DNA of 64,000 bases, from NCBI GenBank assembly GCA_024449915.1, contig JAMZAV010001845.1, positions 62,001 through 126,000 on the forward strand, in the 5' to 3' direction. This document shows positions 31,238-43,267 of the stretch, piece by piece (position 1 is the first letter of the stretch; every line of letters begins with the position of its first letter). A model generated the notes under the pieces. It searched no databases. It was not told the origin of the DNA and was given only the letters and a program-made list of their open reading frames with translations. Origin of the DNA: Sweltsa coloradensis. Lineage: Eukaryota; Arthropoda; Insecta; Plecoptera; Chloroperlidae. The position numbers and the translations under genes are program-made.

Positions 31238-32477
31238 CCTCTGTGATTGCAGGCCATTAAGATAACACTCGCTGTTCCAGTGTTCCTTGAATCTGGTTTA
31301 TATCTTGTCACAGCTAGTCAAGGTCACGATGCGTTGGCGCGGGGCGGGGAATGGGGAGGGCTGGAGCCCGAATGCTGGCGAGTAAACAAGATAAGGAAAG
31401 GCAGCCTCTGCAGTATCTCTATTCCCATGTGTTTAATTTCAGTTATCACCTAGCTTTTGACTTCTAGCAGATTAAAAACATTAGAATTGTTATGGTAATT
31501 ATTTACACAGTATAATCTCTGGAAGATCGTGAGTGGTAAGGCGGGGGGGGGCATGCTCGACCCACTGCCACAAGTCGGCGGCATGAAGAACAAAGGACAT
31601 TGTCACATTATAATTTGTAAGAAAAACGCCACTATATGTCATGATAACTTATTTTAATTGATTTTTAAAAATGGGCATGTAAGTTTTCTGTCTGTCCAAC
31701 ATGCCCAGCCGGGCATGTGCCATTTAATAAATTTTTTGAGCCCTGTGGTATATTGAAATCAAACAAAGAACATGTCTTCATCTTTATTTACACACGCGGA
31801 GATAAAACAGATTATTTTTGGCATTTTATCGGTAGTTCGTGATCACAGGATAACAGCTGCAATTTAGGCCACAAAGCATCACAATCTGCTGGTATGGTCG
31901 ACTATCGACCGAAAAATCGATTAGTCGAACTTTTTGCTAAATAATCGATTGCACAGTCAGCCATCTTGATTATGATGAATCTCGAAATCTAGCGGGATTT
32001 TCACTAAAAATTGAAAAACATCGCAAAAAGTTGTGAAATTGCGGAAAAATTTGTGAATAAGTAAAAATATGAATAAAATCCCATAAAACCTAAAAAAAAA
32101 GCCGAAAATCGTGAAAACTCGCGGACGCCACTTGAATGCCAAGGTCACCAAAGGTCGACATCTGTTGTTAAATTTCATTTATCTACAAAATTGCAAAAAT
32201 TCGCGAATAAAGAGCTCGCGAAAGTCAAGGATCCCTACGAATGACCCATCGCGACGGGCCGTTAGGTATAAAGTTTTAGGACGAACGATCAATCGCGGCG
32301 GGCCATTCAGCATAGAGTTTTAGGTCAATCGGTCCATGGCAACCAATAGTCAAGCGTAATGCCAAGTTCTTTGTACTCCGTTTAATTCTGCAACCTGCAA
32401 TACAGTTGTGTGTGGAGGGTTGACGTATAGCTCTGTGCAGGGGGCTAAATAATAATAACAGAGTTGAAGTTAATTTA
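31238..32477. other. Non-coding repeats
   Basis: Contains a GGGCATGT-rich stretch (31670-31725), self-complementary ATCGATT words (31900-31950), AT-rich filler, and the CCATCGCGACGG/TATAAAGTTTTAGG repeat at 32235-32335. No gene is supported. Confidence 0.45.
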
Positions 32478-32840
32478 CCAGGAAAACGCCATAGTCGTTG
32501 CAAGACGATGGATAGAGCCACATGTTTTTTGCTGCATTGGACTTAAATAATGTTTAAAAATGTGTTTTCAATGCTGAATTTCACATTAATTTTGATGGTA
32601 AACATGGAGGTATGTTAATATTACTAGGAAGCTTCGCAAACGCTTTTTTTAGTCGCGTGGGATCTCTTTACTTTTGCAAGTCCTTTTTGAAGGCATTGTA
32701 GGCGATTGTTGTCAAGTTTCTATTTTACTTGTTAATTGTTATTATATTCCTAAAAAAAACTCATATTAAAACCTTTATTCAATGGATTCTTGCTAACTTT
32801 TCCAAATGGTTCTACATCACCATAACTTTAAGGCCAATTC
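32478..32840 (-). mobile_element. Helentron-like element, 3' part, copy 2
   Basis: The - strand ends GACTATGGCGTTTTCCTGG followed by T. Interior phrases (ACTTTTGCAAGTCC, GATTGTTGTCAAGTTTCT, TCACCATAACTTTAAGGCCA) match copies 1 and 3. The 5' end was not located. Confidence 0.55.
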
Positions 32841-35172
32841 AGCGCCAGGAGGGACAAGTTTTCTCACTACTCCGCGCTGCCGTCAGTGTTGTAACGTTTT
32901 GGTGCTACCTGTTGAGAACTCGACAACCTATTATAGTTCAGCGTTCTCTTGTAAGATGTCACCACGGTCGCCACGGTTGTGCGCATGCGCTAAGCTAGGC
33001 CACTCGACTCCTATCTTGTTGTGGTTCTTCGCTGCGCCGGTCGGGCGGCCAAGGTCACGCAGCTGCATTCGAACGAAACGAAGCTAACGAAAACGCGAAG
33101 TACACAAAGCTCACGAAAGTTATGTGCGACAATTTCAAGACTCTTAAATAAGTAACTTGCGCGCTCAATGACTGTGCATGCATTGTCATATTCAAACCTT
33201 TCACCCATCAATGCGGCTTTTCACCTACGGTGATGAGGTTCTGCTAGCATTGCAATCTCAACGGCTACATTAATTACTGCCTAGTAAAAATCTCTAAATG
33301 AGAAAATATTGAAATACTCGAGGAGTCGTGGACTTACTACACCTGTGTCACCTGATTAGCCTCTTGAATTGTGTGCCAACTACCTTCCCCACTCCCAATC
33401 AACCAAATCCCAATCAATCTCTCTTCCCGTCACGTGCATACACAAGCATGTAACATTATGTAAATATAAAATAAACTCATATGCAGTGCAGCACATACTA
33501 TTTCGCATATAAAGGTCACTCAATATTTGCAAAACAAGAATGACTTTACACTATATAACTATATTATAACTACCTAATATTTCGTAACTCTCCATGGTTT
33601 TTGGACTCGGTATCATACAAAATTAGTTATGCATAAAATAATGAATGGTAGAAACCACTATCCCTACGTTCAAACGATAAAATGCATGCATGCTAATTAG
33701 TAGTTACTAAAATTAGCAATTACTAATAACAGTATAGTTCAAAATTAATAATACACAAGGCATAAAGTTGAACAGTAATAATATCCTACTAAATATTGTG
33801 ATTGATGATTCTATGATAAGAGATCGTGCGTTCGTTCTTCTTCTGCAAGGCGGGAGTTGTGGGGGGCGGGGGGGGGCAACCACAAGCACGCGCGAAGAAT
33901 CACAACGGAAACGTGGCATTACTATATTATTTTTCTGTTGCCACTTTTAGGGAACGCATTTTCTTTTGGTTTCGTTCACTTTGTGCCAGTTTAATGTTTG
34001 GAGATTCCCTAACTTCTTGACCCCGAGGAATACGGGGATCAGCTTATTCGGGCAGGACACAATGCAAGTAAAACTCCTTCAATTTAGGAAGCATAGTTTC
34101 TCTCCACAATAGGTCTAGGATCTAGGATTTCAAAATGGGGGGGAGGGATTGCAATTTGCTACGGAATGCTGGGATAAGTCTGGAATGGAATGGGGGGGGG
34201 GGTAAAAAATAAAGTAGGTAATTTTTCAAGCGTTTTCTCCCAACATACTTGCTGCACTCATACACATCACTCACTACACTCGCAGGTGCGGCGATACCAC
34301 AGCAAGTCGAAATGTCAGCACTGTACTGCCCGGATATGCGTCACTCCTGCCCCCGTCCCTGTCACAATCCATTCACAATGCTGACCTTGGATTCAACCTA
34401 AAGCTATAGTGTCTAGCGGTCATACCGCTAAGCAAGGGTTTTGCGCAAGATTTAAAATTTTGTCGCAGAAGCCGTTTTTATACAGTGTAGGCCTACATTC
34501 TCACACCTAAGGGGGGGACCCGGGCCCAAAGGCCCCGCCCCACCTAAATCCGCCACTGGTGGATAGGGAATAGTGATTCAGTGTGCAAGGTTTTATTAAC
34601 ACATACATTGTTGATTCCACAATAGTACATTACACGTTACCAATAAGACCCACTGGGGACGATGCTAAGGGGGCCTGGGGGGCCATGGCCCACCAGAATT
34701 GTCTTGGACCACCTAGTGGCCCCCCCAAGGAAACAAGATGTGATGATCCGCATTGTCAAGAAAGTAAGCGGGGAAATCTTATCGAAAAGCCTATAAAGCT
34801 GTTACTCGAGACTCTTGCGGCAGTATGCAATATTATGAAGACATGAAATACGATAGTTTGCACTTATCAAGAGAACAAAGTGACCATGCGCGCAGTATCG
34901 AAGCTGTTATTCATACTTTATTAGCAAGAGCTCTCCGTCAAAATAATAATCATAATAATCGCAATGTCGAATTTTTTCCGACATCGACATCAAAACCAGA
35001 AAAATCGACATCGAAATTCCAAAATTCGTTGTTGTAGCTGAAATATTATGCCTGCATATGTTCAGTACGAACTGACAAGTCAAATAAAAAAAATGGAGCA
35101 GTAGGTTTGTTTGTATGATGTTTCCGGAGAACGCTTAGTGTCAACTCAGTAAGTTGCTCGCGGGGCAGACCG

Positions 35173-35205
<33 letters not shown>

Positions 35206-36651
35206 AGCGCCAACAAATGATTTGGCGGCACATCTCTGCCGTCCTGCATAAGTGAGGCAATACTATCTCCCTCGCCGCAGCCACGCACTAGCTCACTCGT
35301 GCTTGTAGTGGACGGAGATTCGGAGGCACTCACGATAAGAACGAAGATAACGAGTGAAAACACAAGATAACTTTACTAAAGAGTGCAGTGGTAGACCTTA
35401 GGGATGGCACGTTTATTAATTATCCTTGATCAGTAAACGATTTTTATTTTATGCTAATTTTATTCTGTGAGCGACCAACCAAACTGTATTTTCTCAAGAA
35501 CCAATTTACAGTCATTGTTTCATTCATACCCACGAGTCGTCTCCAATTTCAACACCCTTCCCGCCTTCACATCAGTAGCTTAGAGTCATCACAAACTCGT
35601 AGGCCTACAGTCAAACGTCATTACGACCGGCGCTGCGCTCTGATTACGGAATTCGACGCACACTGGCATATGTTTTGTCTCGAGTGCAACCGATATCGTA
35701 TAGTTCACTCAAGATCAAGCCTTGTTTGCCGCTATCTCTATCCCGCTACATGTTAGGAACGAAATAATTTCAGTTTATTTTACATCCTACATGTTTTATT
35801 ACGAAAATAATAACATAATAATAAGCTTACTCCAGATTGTAAGATTGCAACCGATATAACACACGACAAGAGCAGTGAGCACACGTCAACTCAATCTCGG
35901 ACTCAGTAAACCCTTCAGTGCCAATCCCTTGACCAACCTTACAAACTCGGCGGCACTAGTCGAAGTCGCTTAGGCCCGGCCAGTGCAGGCGTGGCGACAT
36001 TAGACACATCAAGTGGGGGCGCGCTGTCATTGAAAACTCGCGAAACAAAACTTGTGAAAAATGAGGACTAAGTTATGAGACTGTTTTTTTAACAATAGTT
36101 TTTTATGTATTCTATTTTACATTATGTATTTCAATTTTTAAACTTGAAATTGTTGATTTTGGAATTTTGCCAAAAATACAATATGTCTATATATAAAAAA
36201 AACGATTTGATGTTTTGAATAAAAAATCGATGGCGAAAATTTGCCTCGACATCGAATATTAATCGATTATAATCGATGGGCATCCTTAAATAATATTATT
36301 ATACTGTTATTACTCCTCTCTAATTTTTTTAAAGAGCAACTAATTTTTATTTGAATAGATCTGATCTTTGTATATACAATTACAACTAGATCAATCACTG
36401 CTCAGTGCATGCATGTCGCGCGGAGAGAAATATAAACATCAAATATACCAACTTTTAGTTTCCCTAAAATTAATATTTTGTCTGGTTCGTTTTAATTTAA
36501 TAACATTTCATAAATTCTTTTCATTCAGGATTTTAGACCTGATGCTCATGAGGATTTTAGGTCGAAGTCAATAATTTACTTATTTGTTTATGGGCGACTG
36601 GCCGTTGATGTGGCCGGTACAAGTTTCTCTTGGGCTTTACGTTTATAATAA
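32841..36651. other. Non-coding, low-complexity and hAT-end remnants
   Basis: Poly(G) tracts lie near 33860, 34140 and 34195, and a 34-bp poly(C) near 35171. ATCCGCCACTG at 34545-34555 looks like a hAT terminus (CAGTGGCGGAT). A degenerate ATCGAT-rich stretch at 36195-36290 ends GATGGGCATCC, also hAT-like. No coding region with a domain was found; the - strand Gly run at 35046-35363 is the poly(C) tract translated. Confidence 0.4.
35171..35206. repeat. Poly(C) tract
   Basis: About 34 consecutive C residues. The exact length is likely to be unreliable in the assembly. Confidence 0.9.
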
Positions 36652-36868
36652 GCCTTTGCAGTAGGGGTGTGCGAATAGTGATTTTTGAGTTCGAATACGA
36701 ATATCGAATAGTACACAGTAAAAAAGTCGAATATCGAAGTCGAATATCGAATAGTTGTCAAAACAGTGCGCACACATAAAAATAAACATTTAGTTGTTTT
36801 TAAGTTTTATATATTATGGCTATTAATATTAATATTATTATTGATTCATAGCAGTTGTCGAAAAAGTT

Positions 36869-36941
36869 TGCCCCGACTGGGGTTCGAACCCAGAACCTCC
36901 GGCTTAACGTGCCATAGCTCTACCAATTAAGCTACCGGGAC
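36869..36941 (-). tRNA. tRNA-like gene, GTT (Asn-like), left arm
   Basis: Exact mirror of the right-arm copy at 37016-37088. The same caveats apply: C instead of T at position 33 and one mismatch in the anticodon stem. Confidence 0.4.
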
Positions 36942-37015
36942 CACAGAACAAACCTTGACTTGACTTAAGTCAACAGTCACAACAAATAGCAGTTTCCTAA
37001 AAGGTTTGTTCTGTG

Positions 37016-37088
37016 GTCCCGGTAGCTTAATTGGTAGAGCTATGGCACGTTAAGCCGGAGGTTCTGGGTTCGAACCCCAGTCGGGGCA
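37016..37088 (+). tRNA. tRNA-like gene, GTT (Asn-like), right arm
   Basis: 73 nt fold as a cloverleaf. The acceptor GTCCCGG pairs with TCGGGGC (two G-T pairs) and the D stem GCTT with GAGC. The anticodon stem ATGGC/GCCGG has one mismatch and one G-T pair. The loop ACGTTAA gives anticodon GTT. The T-arm CTGGG-TTCGAAC-CCCAG is perfect. A discriminator A follows. B box GGTTCGAAC and A box TAGCTTAATTGG are good. Position 33 is C where functional tRNAs have U, so it may be a tRNA-derived SINE head instead of a working tRNA-Asn. Confidence 0.45.
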
Positions 37089-37189
37089 AACTTTTTCGAC
37101 AACTGCTATGAATCAATAACTATGTCCTTAAAGCGGGCTTATGCTTAAAAACCATATATTCATTAATATTATTAATTAATAATAGGATC

Positions 37190-37395
37190 TTTGGTCCTAG
37201 GTCTACCCTAGGCTAGCCTTGGCAAAATTCAATGGCTAGCTCCTAGCACTAGGCCTAGGCAGGCTAGGGCCTAGGCCTAGGTAGGCTAGGGCCTAGGCCT
37301 AAGTAGGCTAGCCTAGGGCCTAGGCCTAAGTAGGCTAGCCTAGGGCCTAGGTCGGCCTAGGTAGGCTCGGGGCCTAGGCCCTAGGCCTAGCATTG
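37190..37395. repeat. AGGCCTA cluster in the hAT element
   Basis: Dense overlapping TAGGCCTAGG, TAGGCTAGCCTAGG and related words, most of them palindromic. Confidence 0.75.
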
Positions 37396-37714
37396 TGCAA
37401 AGCACAGGGAATTAAAAACTTGTAGAAATACAGCCAAACCTTACACACTCAAAAGAAATGAGATCTTAAAAAAAGGGCCAAGCTCATCTACCCTTCCACA
37501 TTTGCGCATTCTTTATTCATAAACGTACAGTGTCCCATAACAGCATCCTCGAAAAGCTTGGCAAAATAAAATTTGCATGTTATTACGTTTAAATTAATTA
37601 GAAAAAAGTACTTGGTTGAACTATTACGTACATGTGTACGTATGCCTAGGTCTAGGTAGGCTCGGGGCCTAGGCCCTAGGCCTAGCATTGTGCAAAGCAC
37701 AGGGAATTAAAAAC
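37358..37714. repeat. 62-bp direct repeat pair
   Basis: TAGGTAGGCTCGGGGCCTAG...CAGGGAATTAAAAAC occurs at 37358-37419 and again, essentially identical, at 37653-37714. Confidence 0.8.
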
Positions 37715-38278
37715 AATGTTCGTTGTTCTGACCTGTGGGGGTTTTTAATTTTTTTGCAATGCATACATTCGGCTTCGTTCCCTTTTGGGTTGAAAAAGTA
37801 CCAAATCGCACTTTTTTTGCCCTAGGCTAGGCCTAGGGCTATGTCCGTTTCGGGCTCAAGGCCCGCTTCTTCTTCGTAATCTGCAAGCACTAGAGCCCTA
37901 TGCGGGTTTTTACATGAGCATTTACCCAAGAAAAGACCATGTTTAGAACTTTTTCGCAAGAAAGATGAGGTTTGCATCACGTTTTCGGAGTAATTATTTA
38001 CGTTCAACGACGTCGTGACAACGGTGATTTCAGATGCTGTTGTTTGTCGAAGTTGGTACAGCTTGGTTTGGTTGGTACGACCGCTGAAACACGTTGCGCG
38101 GAGTTGACGATAGGGTGCGTCGATCGGTAATGTAGTTTCCTGCATACTAGCGGGAATTTCAAATCGAATACTTCGGGAATTCGAATAGTTACTATTCGAG
38201 TTTCGAATCGAATACGAATAGTAAATTATTCTCGAATACTTCGAAAATTTCGAATATTCGCACACCCCTACTTTGCAG

Positions 38279-40280
38279 CCTTTGCGTGCTTATTTGTCTT
38301 CTTACTTCTACTTGGTGGAAAGCCTTTTCTTCCCATTTTGAAACAAACTACTCACATAAAAATATTATATGCAGGTGCACCGCGTCGCATTGTTCCAGCG
38401 TTCAAACTGCGCCGCTCTCGCTGGCCGTGTGGTAGAAGTACGCCATGTCGCCGCATGAACACGTGAGCGCTAGCCATCAGCTGGACTCGGACCTTCGCGT
38501 GAGCCGTTTCTCGACAATTTGCATGCGTGTTTTCATTCATGATTTTCTTGGGAACCAGCAACATGATTTTAAAGTTTCAACCACCATTGAAAAGTGGATT
38601 CTTTAATCTAGTACATGCTACAAAACTATTGCAATATCACCTCTTTTAAATCTGTTAGAGCAGCTACAAAACGTACTAAATTAAGACCCAGTATCGTAGC
38701 CGGAGGTATTTCTTTCCTTCCTATCGCCGGTAAAGTAGATGGTCAAATCTTCCGACATGGGGGCGGGTTCTTATGAAGCCTCTAACAAAAGAGCAGGCGA
38801 CCGAGCTACTTTGGAGACCAGTCCGACCAAGACAATCTTTGAGATGAATGGAAAGTTGACAAAAGAAGCCCGAGTCGAGGAAAAGGGTCAGTTAGACCTG
38901 ATCCCCCAGCCTTCGCTCGGCGGGGAGATTCATTCATCCATAAAAATATTCAGTCATTAAAATTAATTTGATATATTTTATGGTATAACATGAAATCGCG
39001 AAATCACGGGTAGTTTAATGTTGGATTTGAATAGTGCAACTCCTGTTACCCCAAAAAGTGTTTTTAAATGTAATTTTATGTCTATTTTTAACATTAGATG
39101 TGTTGTTGTTGTTGTTGCTTATCATCCACCATTTTATACAAATATAACCGAGTCGGACTCGGTTGTCACGGATTATATCGCAACAATATCGACCTCAACT
39201 GGGTCGATCACTTACAACCGAGTCGATTACGGTAGAAAACGCCCGGGTCCAACTCCGTCAGAGTTATAGAATCGCGTCTCTGCTGGCTTGGGGACAGGAT
39301 GTGTTTTTCTGTAGTTAAATGTTATTATTTAGCTTACTCAAATAATGTAATCATTATGACTTACACAATACCATAGACATTACGTACACAAGACTTATGC
39401 ACACCCTAAATTTATACGATCCCTTGAAATGAAATCATAATGTTTTTTAAATGTTTATAGGGTTTTATGGCTTAAAATAAAGCTAGAGGAAAAAGACAAA
39501 AAGTGTTACAATCAGCGCAACAAGAATATTCCGTATTTGCCATTCTCATAATGAAGTTTTAAAAAAAAGCTGTAAAATAGCTGTTTCATCTACATGGTGG
39601 TTGTTTACTGAGGAAGAGATAATTACGGTCGACCCTTCCAGAGACTACCTGAGTCCCTTCCTTCGTGCGAGTGAGAGAGAAAATAACTGAGTGCAAGTAG
39701 TTGCTGCATTCCCGCTAGATAGAACCACTATCGACCGAAATATGCCCAGTCTCTCGATTATGCAACTGTTTACGTCGGCACAAATTGAAGCTTAGTAACA
39801 ATCATCATTGTATAGTGAGTACATTATAATAAACAAGCAGACCGAAAACTAACCGAATGTCTTTTTAAAAACGAAATCCGTTCATGCATTACCCCACAAG
39901 ACGGCTGAAAATAAGCAAATTATTTGAAATACAGTCATATTCACTTATTTATTCTAATTATTTGGAAAACAAAATGAAAAAAACAAACTGGTATTAGGCC
40001 GCATATAACATGCCTCTTCAAAAAGCATTTGGAATCGTGATTCTACCTACTGTGGTATTTGAGATATCTGTGCCGCCGATTAGCACTGCGTCGCGCGCTA
40101 AAACCGTCCTGGATACTGCCTCTTAAGGTGCAAAAACACAGGCACAGCAAAAAAATTATATTGATATTGATATTGATATTTATTAGCCATCTTTTTGCAC
40201 TCATGTGCCAACACAAGTATACATGGTAGGCGAGTATTAGACGTTGTCATCAAGAGTGGTTGAATATAATACCTGGTTAT
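38279..40280. other. Non-coding, with an interrupted short frame
   Basis: On the - strand an ATG frame at about 38338 leads into the hAT element and resumes beyond it (see findings). The ORF at 38739-38960 (+, 73 codons) has no recognisable domain. A short ATATTG microsatellite lies near 40160-40185. Confidence 0.4.
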
Positions 40281-40289
40281 AATAGTATA

Positions 40290-40600
40290 GATGTACAAAT
40301 CATTCTACCAGTGTAAAGCGTCAATAACAAGATAAAACTAATTAGGATAGGCCTATCAGTATCTTGCAAGATATCACATTTCTAAGATAATGTAAAATAC
40401 ATTACAATGATTAAGTAGCCTACATGTACAAATAAGTTTCCCAATGTAAAACAAGTCAATAACAAGATAAAACTATAATAAGGGTATATAACCCAGTAGG
40501 CAATAGTCATACTCTTACAAGATATCACAGTTCTGAGCTAATTTAAAACACACATATTACAAATTACATAACTAACAAGTACAAAACTAATACACACAAC
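40290..40600 (-). repeat. Tandem duplication in a LINE 3' region
   Basis: Two diverged units of about 140 bp share TCAATAACAAGATAAAACTA, GTACAAAT and CAAGATATCACA. They lie just 3' of the LINE ORF on the - strand. Confidence 0.55.
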
Positions 40601-40623
40601 TCACATGGAAGAAAGTCCACAGA

Positions 40624-41268
40624 TCAATGACTAAAATACTCTGCAAGAGAGTAAAACTCTTTTTCCAGCAGCCAGATTTTGACACTATTTTTAAAACTAC
40701 TTTCACCTAATCTGCCTTTTATATTATTTGGTAAGTGATTAAAAATTTTCCTTCCCGCTTGGATAGGGTCACTATCTGCTAGCCTAAGCCTAGTTTGGTC
40801 CTGGTGGAGATTGTCTTTAAGTCTAGTGTTGTGGGTGTGCACATTACTGTTCCTTTGAAACAAGGTGGGATTTTCATTGACAAAGCATGCCATTTCAAGT
40901 ATATAAGTACCAGTTATAGTGAGAACACCTAGAGTTTTGAATGCCTGTCTGCAAGATGCCCTATTGGGTAAGTTAAGAAGAATTCTTACAGCCCGCTTTT
41001 GAAGACGAAAGACAGATATTGTAGCCGATGCATTACCCCAGAATAAGATCCCGTATTGAATTAATGATTGGAAAAATGCGAAATACACCATTTTTGCTAT
41101 CTTCTGGTTGCACTGATTTACTACATTCCTCAATACATAGCAAGCAGAACTTAACCTACTACATAAGTTGTGGAACTTTGGACCCTTAAACTTGAACATT
41201 ATGAAACTAAGGGGTTGACCTAACAACATGTTCTGCCAGGTATTGTGAAAAAATGAACACAAAATCAC
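40624..41268 (-). pseudogene. LINE RT, C-terminal thumb region, 5'-truncated
   Basis: A 214-codon open frame carries the region after the RT active site: KFKGPKFHNLCSRLSSACYV, YFAFFQSLIQYGILFWGNAS, VFRLQKRAVRILLNL and FKTLGVLTITGTYILEMACF. These are typical of the CR1/Jockey group. It ends normally with a stop after LAEYFSH. The first residues belong to unrelated sequence. The + strand LINE at the window end has the same signature (FKL-KRAVRIM), so both may be of one family. 5' truncation is usual for LINEs. Confidence 0.8.
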
Positions 41269-41319
41269 GGCCGGTTTTATCTAAAATCGTGAATGAAATT
41301 TGACTTTTTTAACGTCCCG

Positions 41320-41745
41320 ATACCCGCAAATGGCACTTCCGGTATTTTTTTTTTACTTTTTTTTGTTCACTGAGAACCATATTTAACAGTTGCAACTTTA
41401 AAAATCAGATTTGTAGTCAACGTCACAGTGGCTGGAATGGCCTTAATGTCAATGTTAAATATAAACTTTGTAGCCCCATCCGTTTGGTCAAATCAGCCCA
41501 TATCGCACAAAAATTTTTAAAAAATCGTAAAAGTACGATATTCATGAGAATATTTCTTCGATTGTACCCAAAAACGTGGCAGCCGGTCTAAGTTCAGAGA
41601 TTTCGAAGGTCCCCTCCAATTTTCATCAAGATCGCATATGCCGTTTGCCCGGTAGAGAGCGAACAAACAGACAAATACCGACAAACAAACAATCACCCGA
41701 GCTAAATACAATACAGTAGAGAAGAGAAAAATCATTTTTAGAAGC
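41320..41745 (-). repeat. Helentron-like family fragment
   Basis: Contains, on the - strand, the family phrases CCAAACGGATGGGGCTACAA, TGCGATATGGGC and the GAACTTAGACCGGCTGCCAC block. Both ends are degenerate. Confidence 0.5.
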
Positions 41746-41759
41746 CGTGGTCGTTACCT

Positions 41760-42577
41760 CACTCGCGCATGACTACTTGGCTGGCCACGTATTTAGCTCA
41801 GCGCTTGGCTATCACGAGGGTAAATTACGGAAAACGATTACTTTTTATATACTTTTTAAACTTTGGTTATTATAAACCTCCTCATAATGAGGCCCGTAAC
41901 CGACCGACAACTCACTTCCATAGTGGTTGAATTGCTCATTTCACTGAATTGCACACGCACTGAACCACTGGTGGTTTATTAGACAGGTTAATCTTGAAAC
42001 CCCGTAGCAAGTGAGCGAGTTTTTCCCTCGTCAACCCACTTCCGTCCGCCTACGGCGATTTCCCGCCGACCGCACTCAGGACGGCCTGTGATTGGCCCAG
42101 CCACGTCACGCTGCCAACCTAACGCAGCACAAACTTACAGGCTGACCACCTGACAAGCTAAAACACTTGACGAACACTCACCACTTGCTATTGTCCTTTG
42201 CTAAGCCTGACAGCAGAACAGGTGTTGCATGGGGTGTGCCGTATAGTGGCGCACTCATGCGACCTGCTCGGACAACATGGCTACTGGCCTGGTTCGCGCT
42301 CCAAACCGGCCAATTATTCAGGAATGTGTTATCCTTATACTCTTGACCACAAACATCGGTCATTTTTACCATAAACATTGACTAGGCCTGGCTTGCACCA
42401 ACCTATTTACTATTAAATTTTAGCAGGGTGCTTTATCGTCACCTTCCTTGCATTGATATGCAAAATTTTGATTGATTGACATGTTATATTACCTTAACAC
42501 ATAGGCAATTACTTTTATATAAAATGAAAAATTTGGTGGCTGAAGGCCTAAATGAAAAGGCAGAGGCTGTCATGCTA
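41760..42577 (-). other. LTR-like sequence abutting the satellite
   Basis: The - strand start TGTAGCATGACAGCCTCTGC, then TTCAGCCACC and ATTTTTCATTTTA, parallels the start of the solo LTR at 63719 (TGTAACCGCACGGCCTGTGC, then CTCAGCC and ATTTTTCATTTTTA). A CCAAT box occurs near 42091. The other end was not found. It is probably a truncated or diverged LTR of that family. Confidence 0.35.
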
Positions 42578-43267
42578 CAGCGTTACTTCTGGACAACCCC
42601 TGTTCTACCAAAGGCCTTACTAATTTGACTCTTGCTGTAATGATTGATTTGCCCTTTTGCTCTGAAGTTCCTTGAAGAGTTTCATACACATTTCTGAGCA
42701 AAGTTAACGGTTCAGGCCTTACTTTGAAAGTATCATAGAGTAGTACAGATAGCTTGCGATACTTCTGGACAATCCCTGTTCTATCAAAGACCTTACTAAC
42801 TTGACTCTTGCTGTGATGATTGATTTGCCCTTTTGCTCTGAATTTCCCTGAAGAGTTTCATACATATATCTGAGCAAAGTTCACAGTTCAGGCCTTAATT
42901 TGGAAGTATCATAGAGTAGTACAGTTAGCTTGCAATACTTCTGGCCAATCTCTGTTCTATCAAAGACCTTACTAACTTGACTCTTGCTGTGATGATTGAT
43001 TTGCCCTTTTGCTCTGAAGTTCCTTGAAGAGTTTCATTCATACACATATCTGAGCAAAGTTAACAGTTCAGGCCTTACTTTGGAAGTATCATAGAGTAGT
43101 ACAGTTAGCTTGCAATACTTCTGGCCAATCTCTGTTCTATCAAAGACCTTACTAACTTGACTCTTGCTGTGATGATTGATTTGCCCTTTTGCTCTGAATT
43201 TCCTTGAAGAGTTTCATACACATATCTGAGAAAAGTTCACAGTTCAGGCCTTACTTTGGAAGTATCA

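Larger units (their letters stand above)
36841..37116. repeat. Perfect 116-bp inverted repeat (tRNA-like arms)
   Basis: 36841-36956 and 37001-37116 are exact reverse complements, separated by 44 bp. Each arm holds a full tRNA-like sequence plus flanks (AAGGTTTGTTCTGTG and TTTTTCGACAACTGC). Confidence 0.9.
36662..38270. mobile_element. hAT-type element with 8-bp TSD and tRNA-like pair
   Basis: Ends TAGGGGTGTGCGAATA and TATTCGCACACCCCTA are a perfect 16-bp inverted repeat. CTTTGCAG is duplicated exactly at 36654-36661 and 38271-38278. An 8-bp duplication identifies the hAT superfamily. Subterminal regions hold many CGAATA words. The interior has no transposase; instead it has a mirrored pair of tRNA-like sequences and AGGCCTA repeats. 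The ORF at 37822-38265 (-) runs into the terminus and shows no domain. Confidence 0.85.

Noticed and set aside
35046..35363. - strand ORF with a Gly run and a hydrophobic start
   Set aside because: The Gly run is the poly(C) tract; no homology signal and the tract length is unreliable.
38739..38960. 73-codon + strand ORF
   Set aside because: No domain, no start context, no neighbouring exon evidence.
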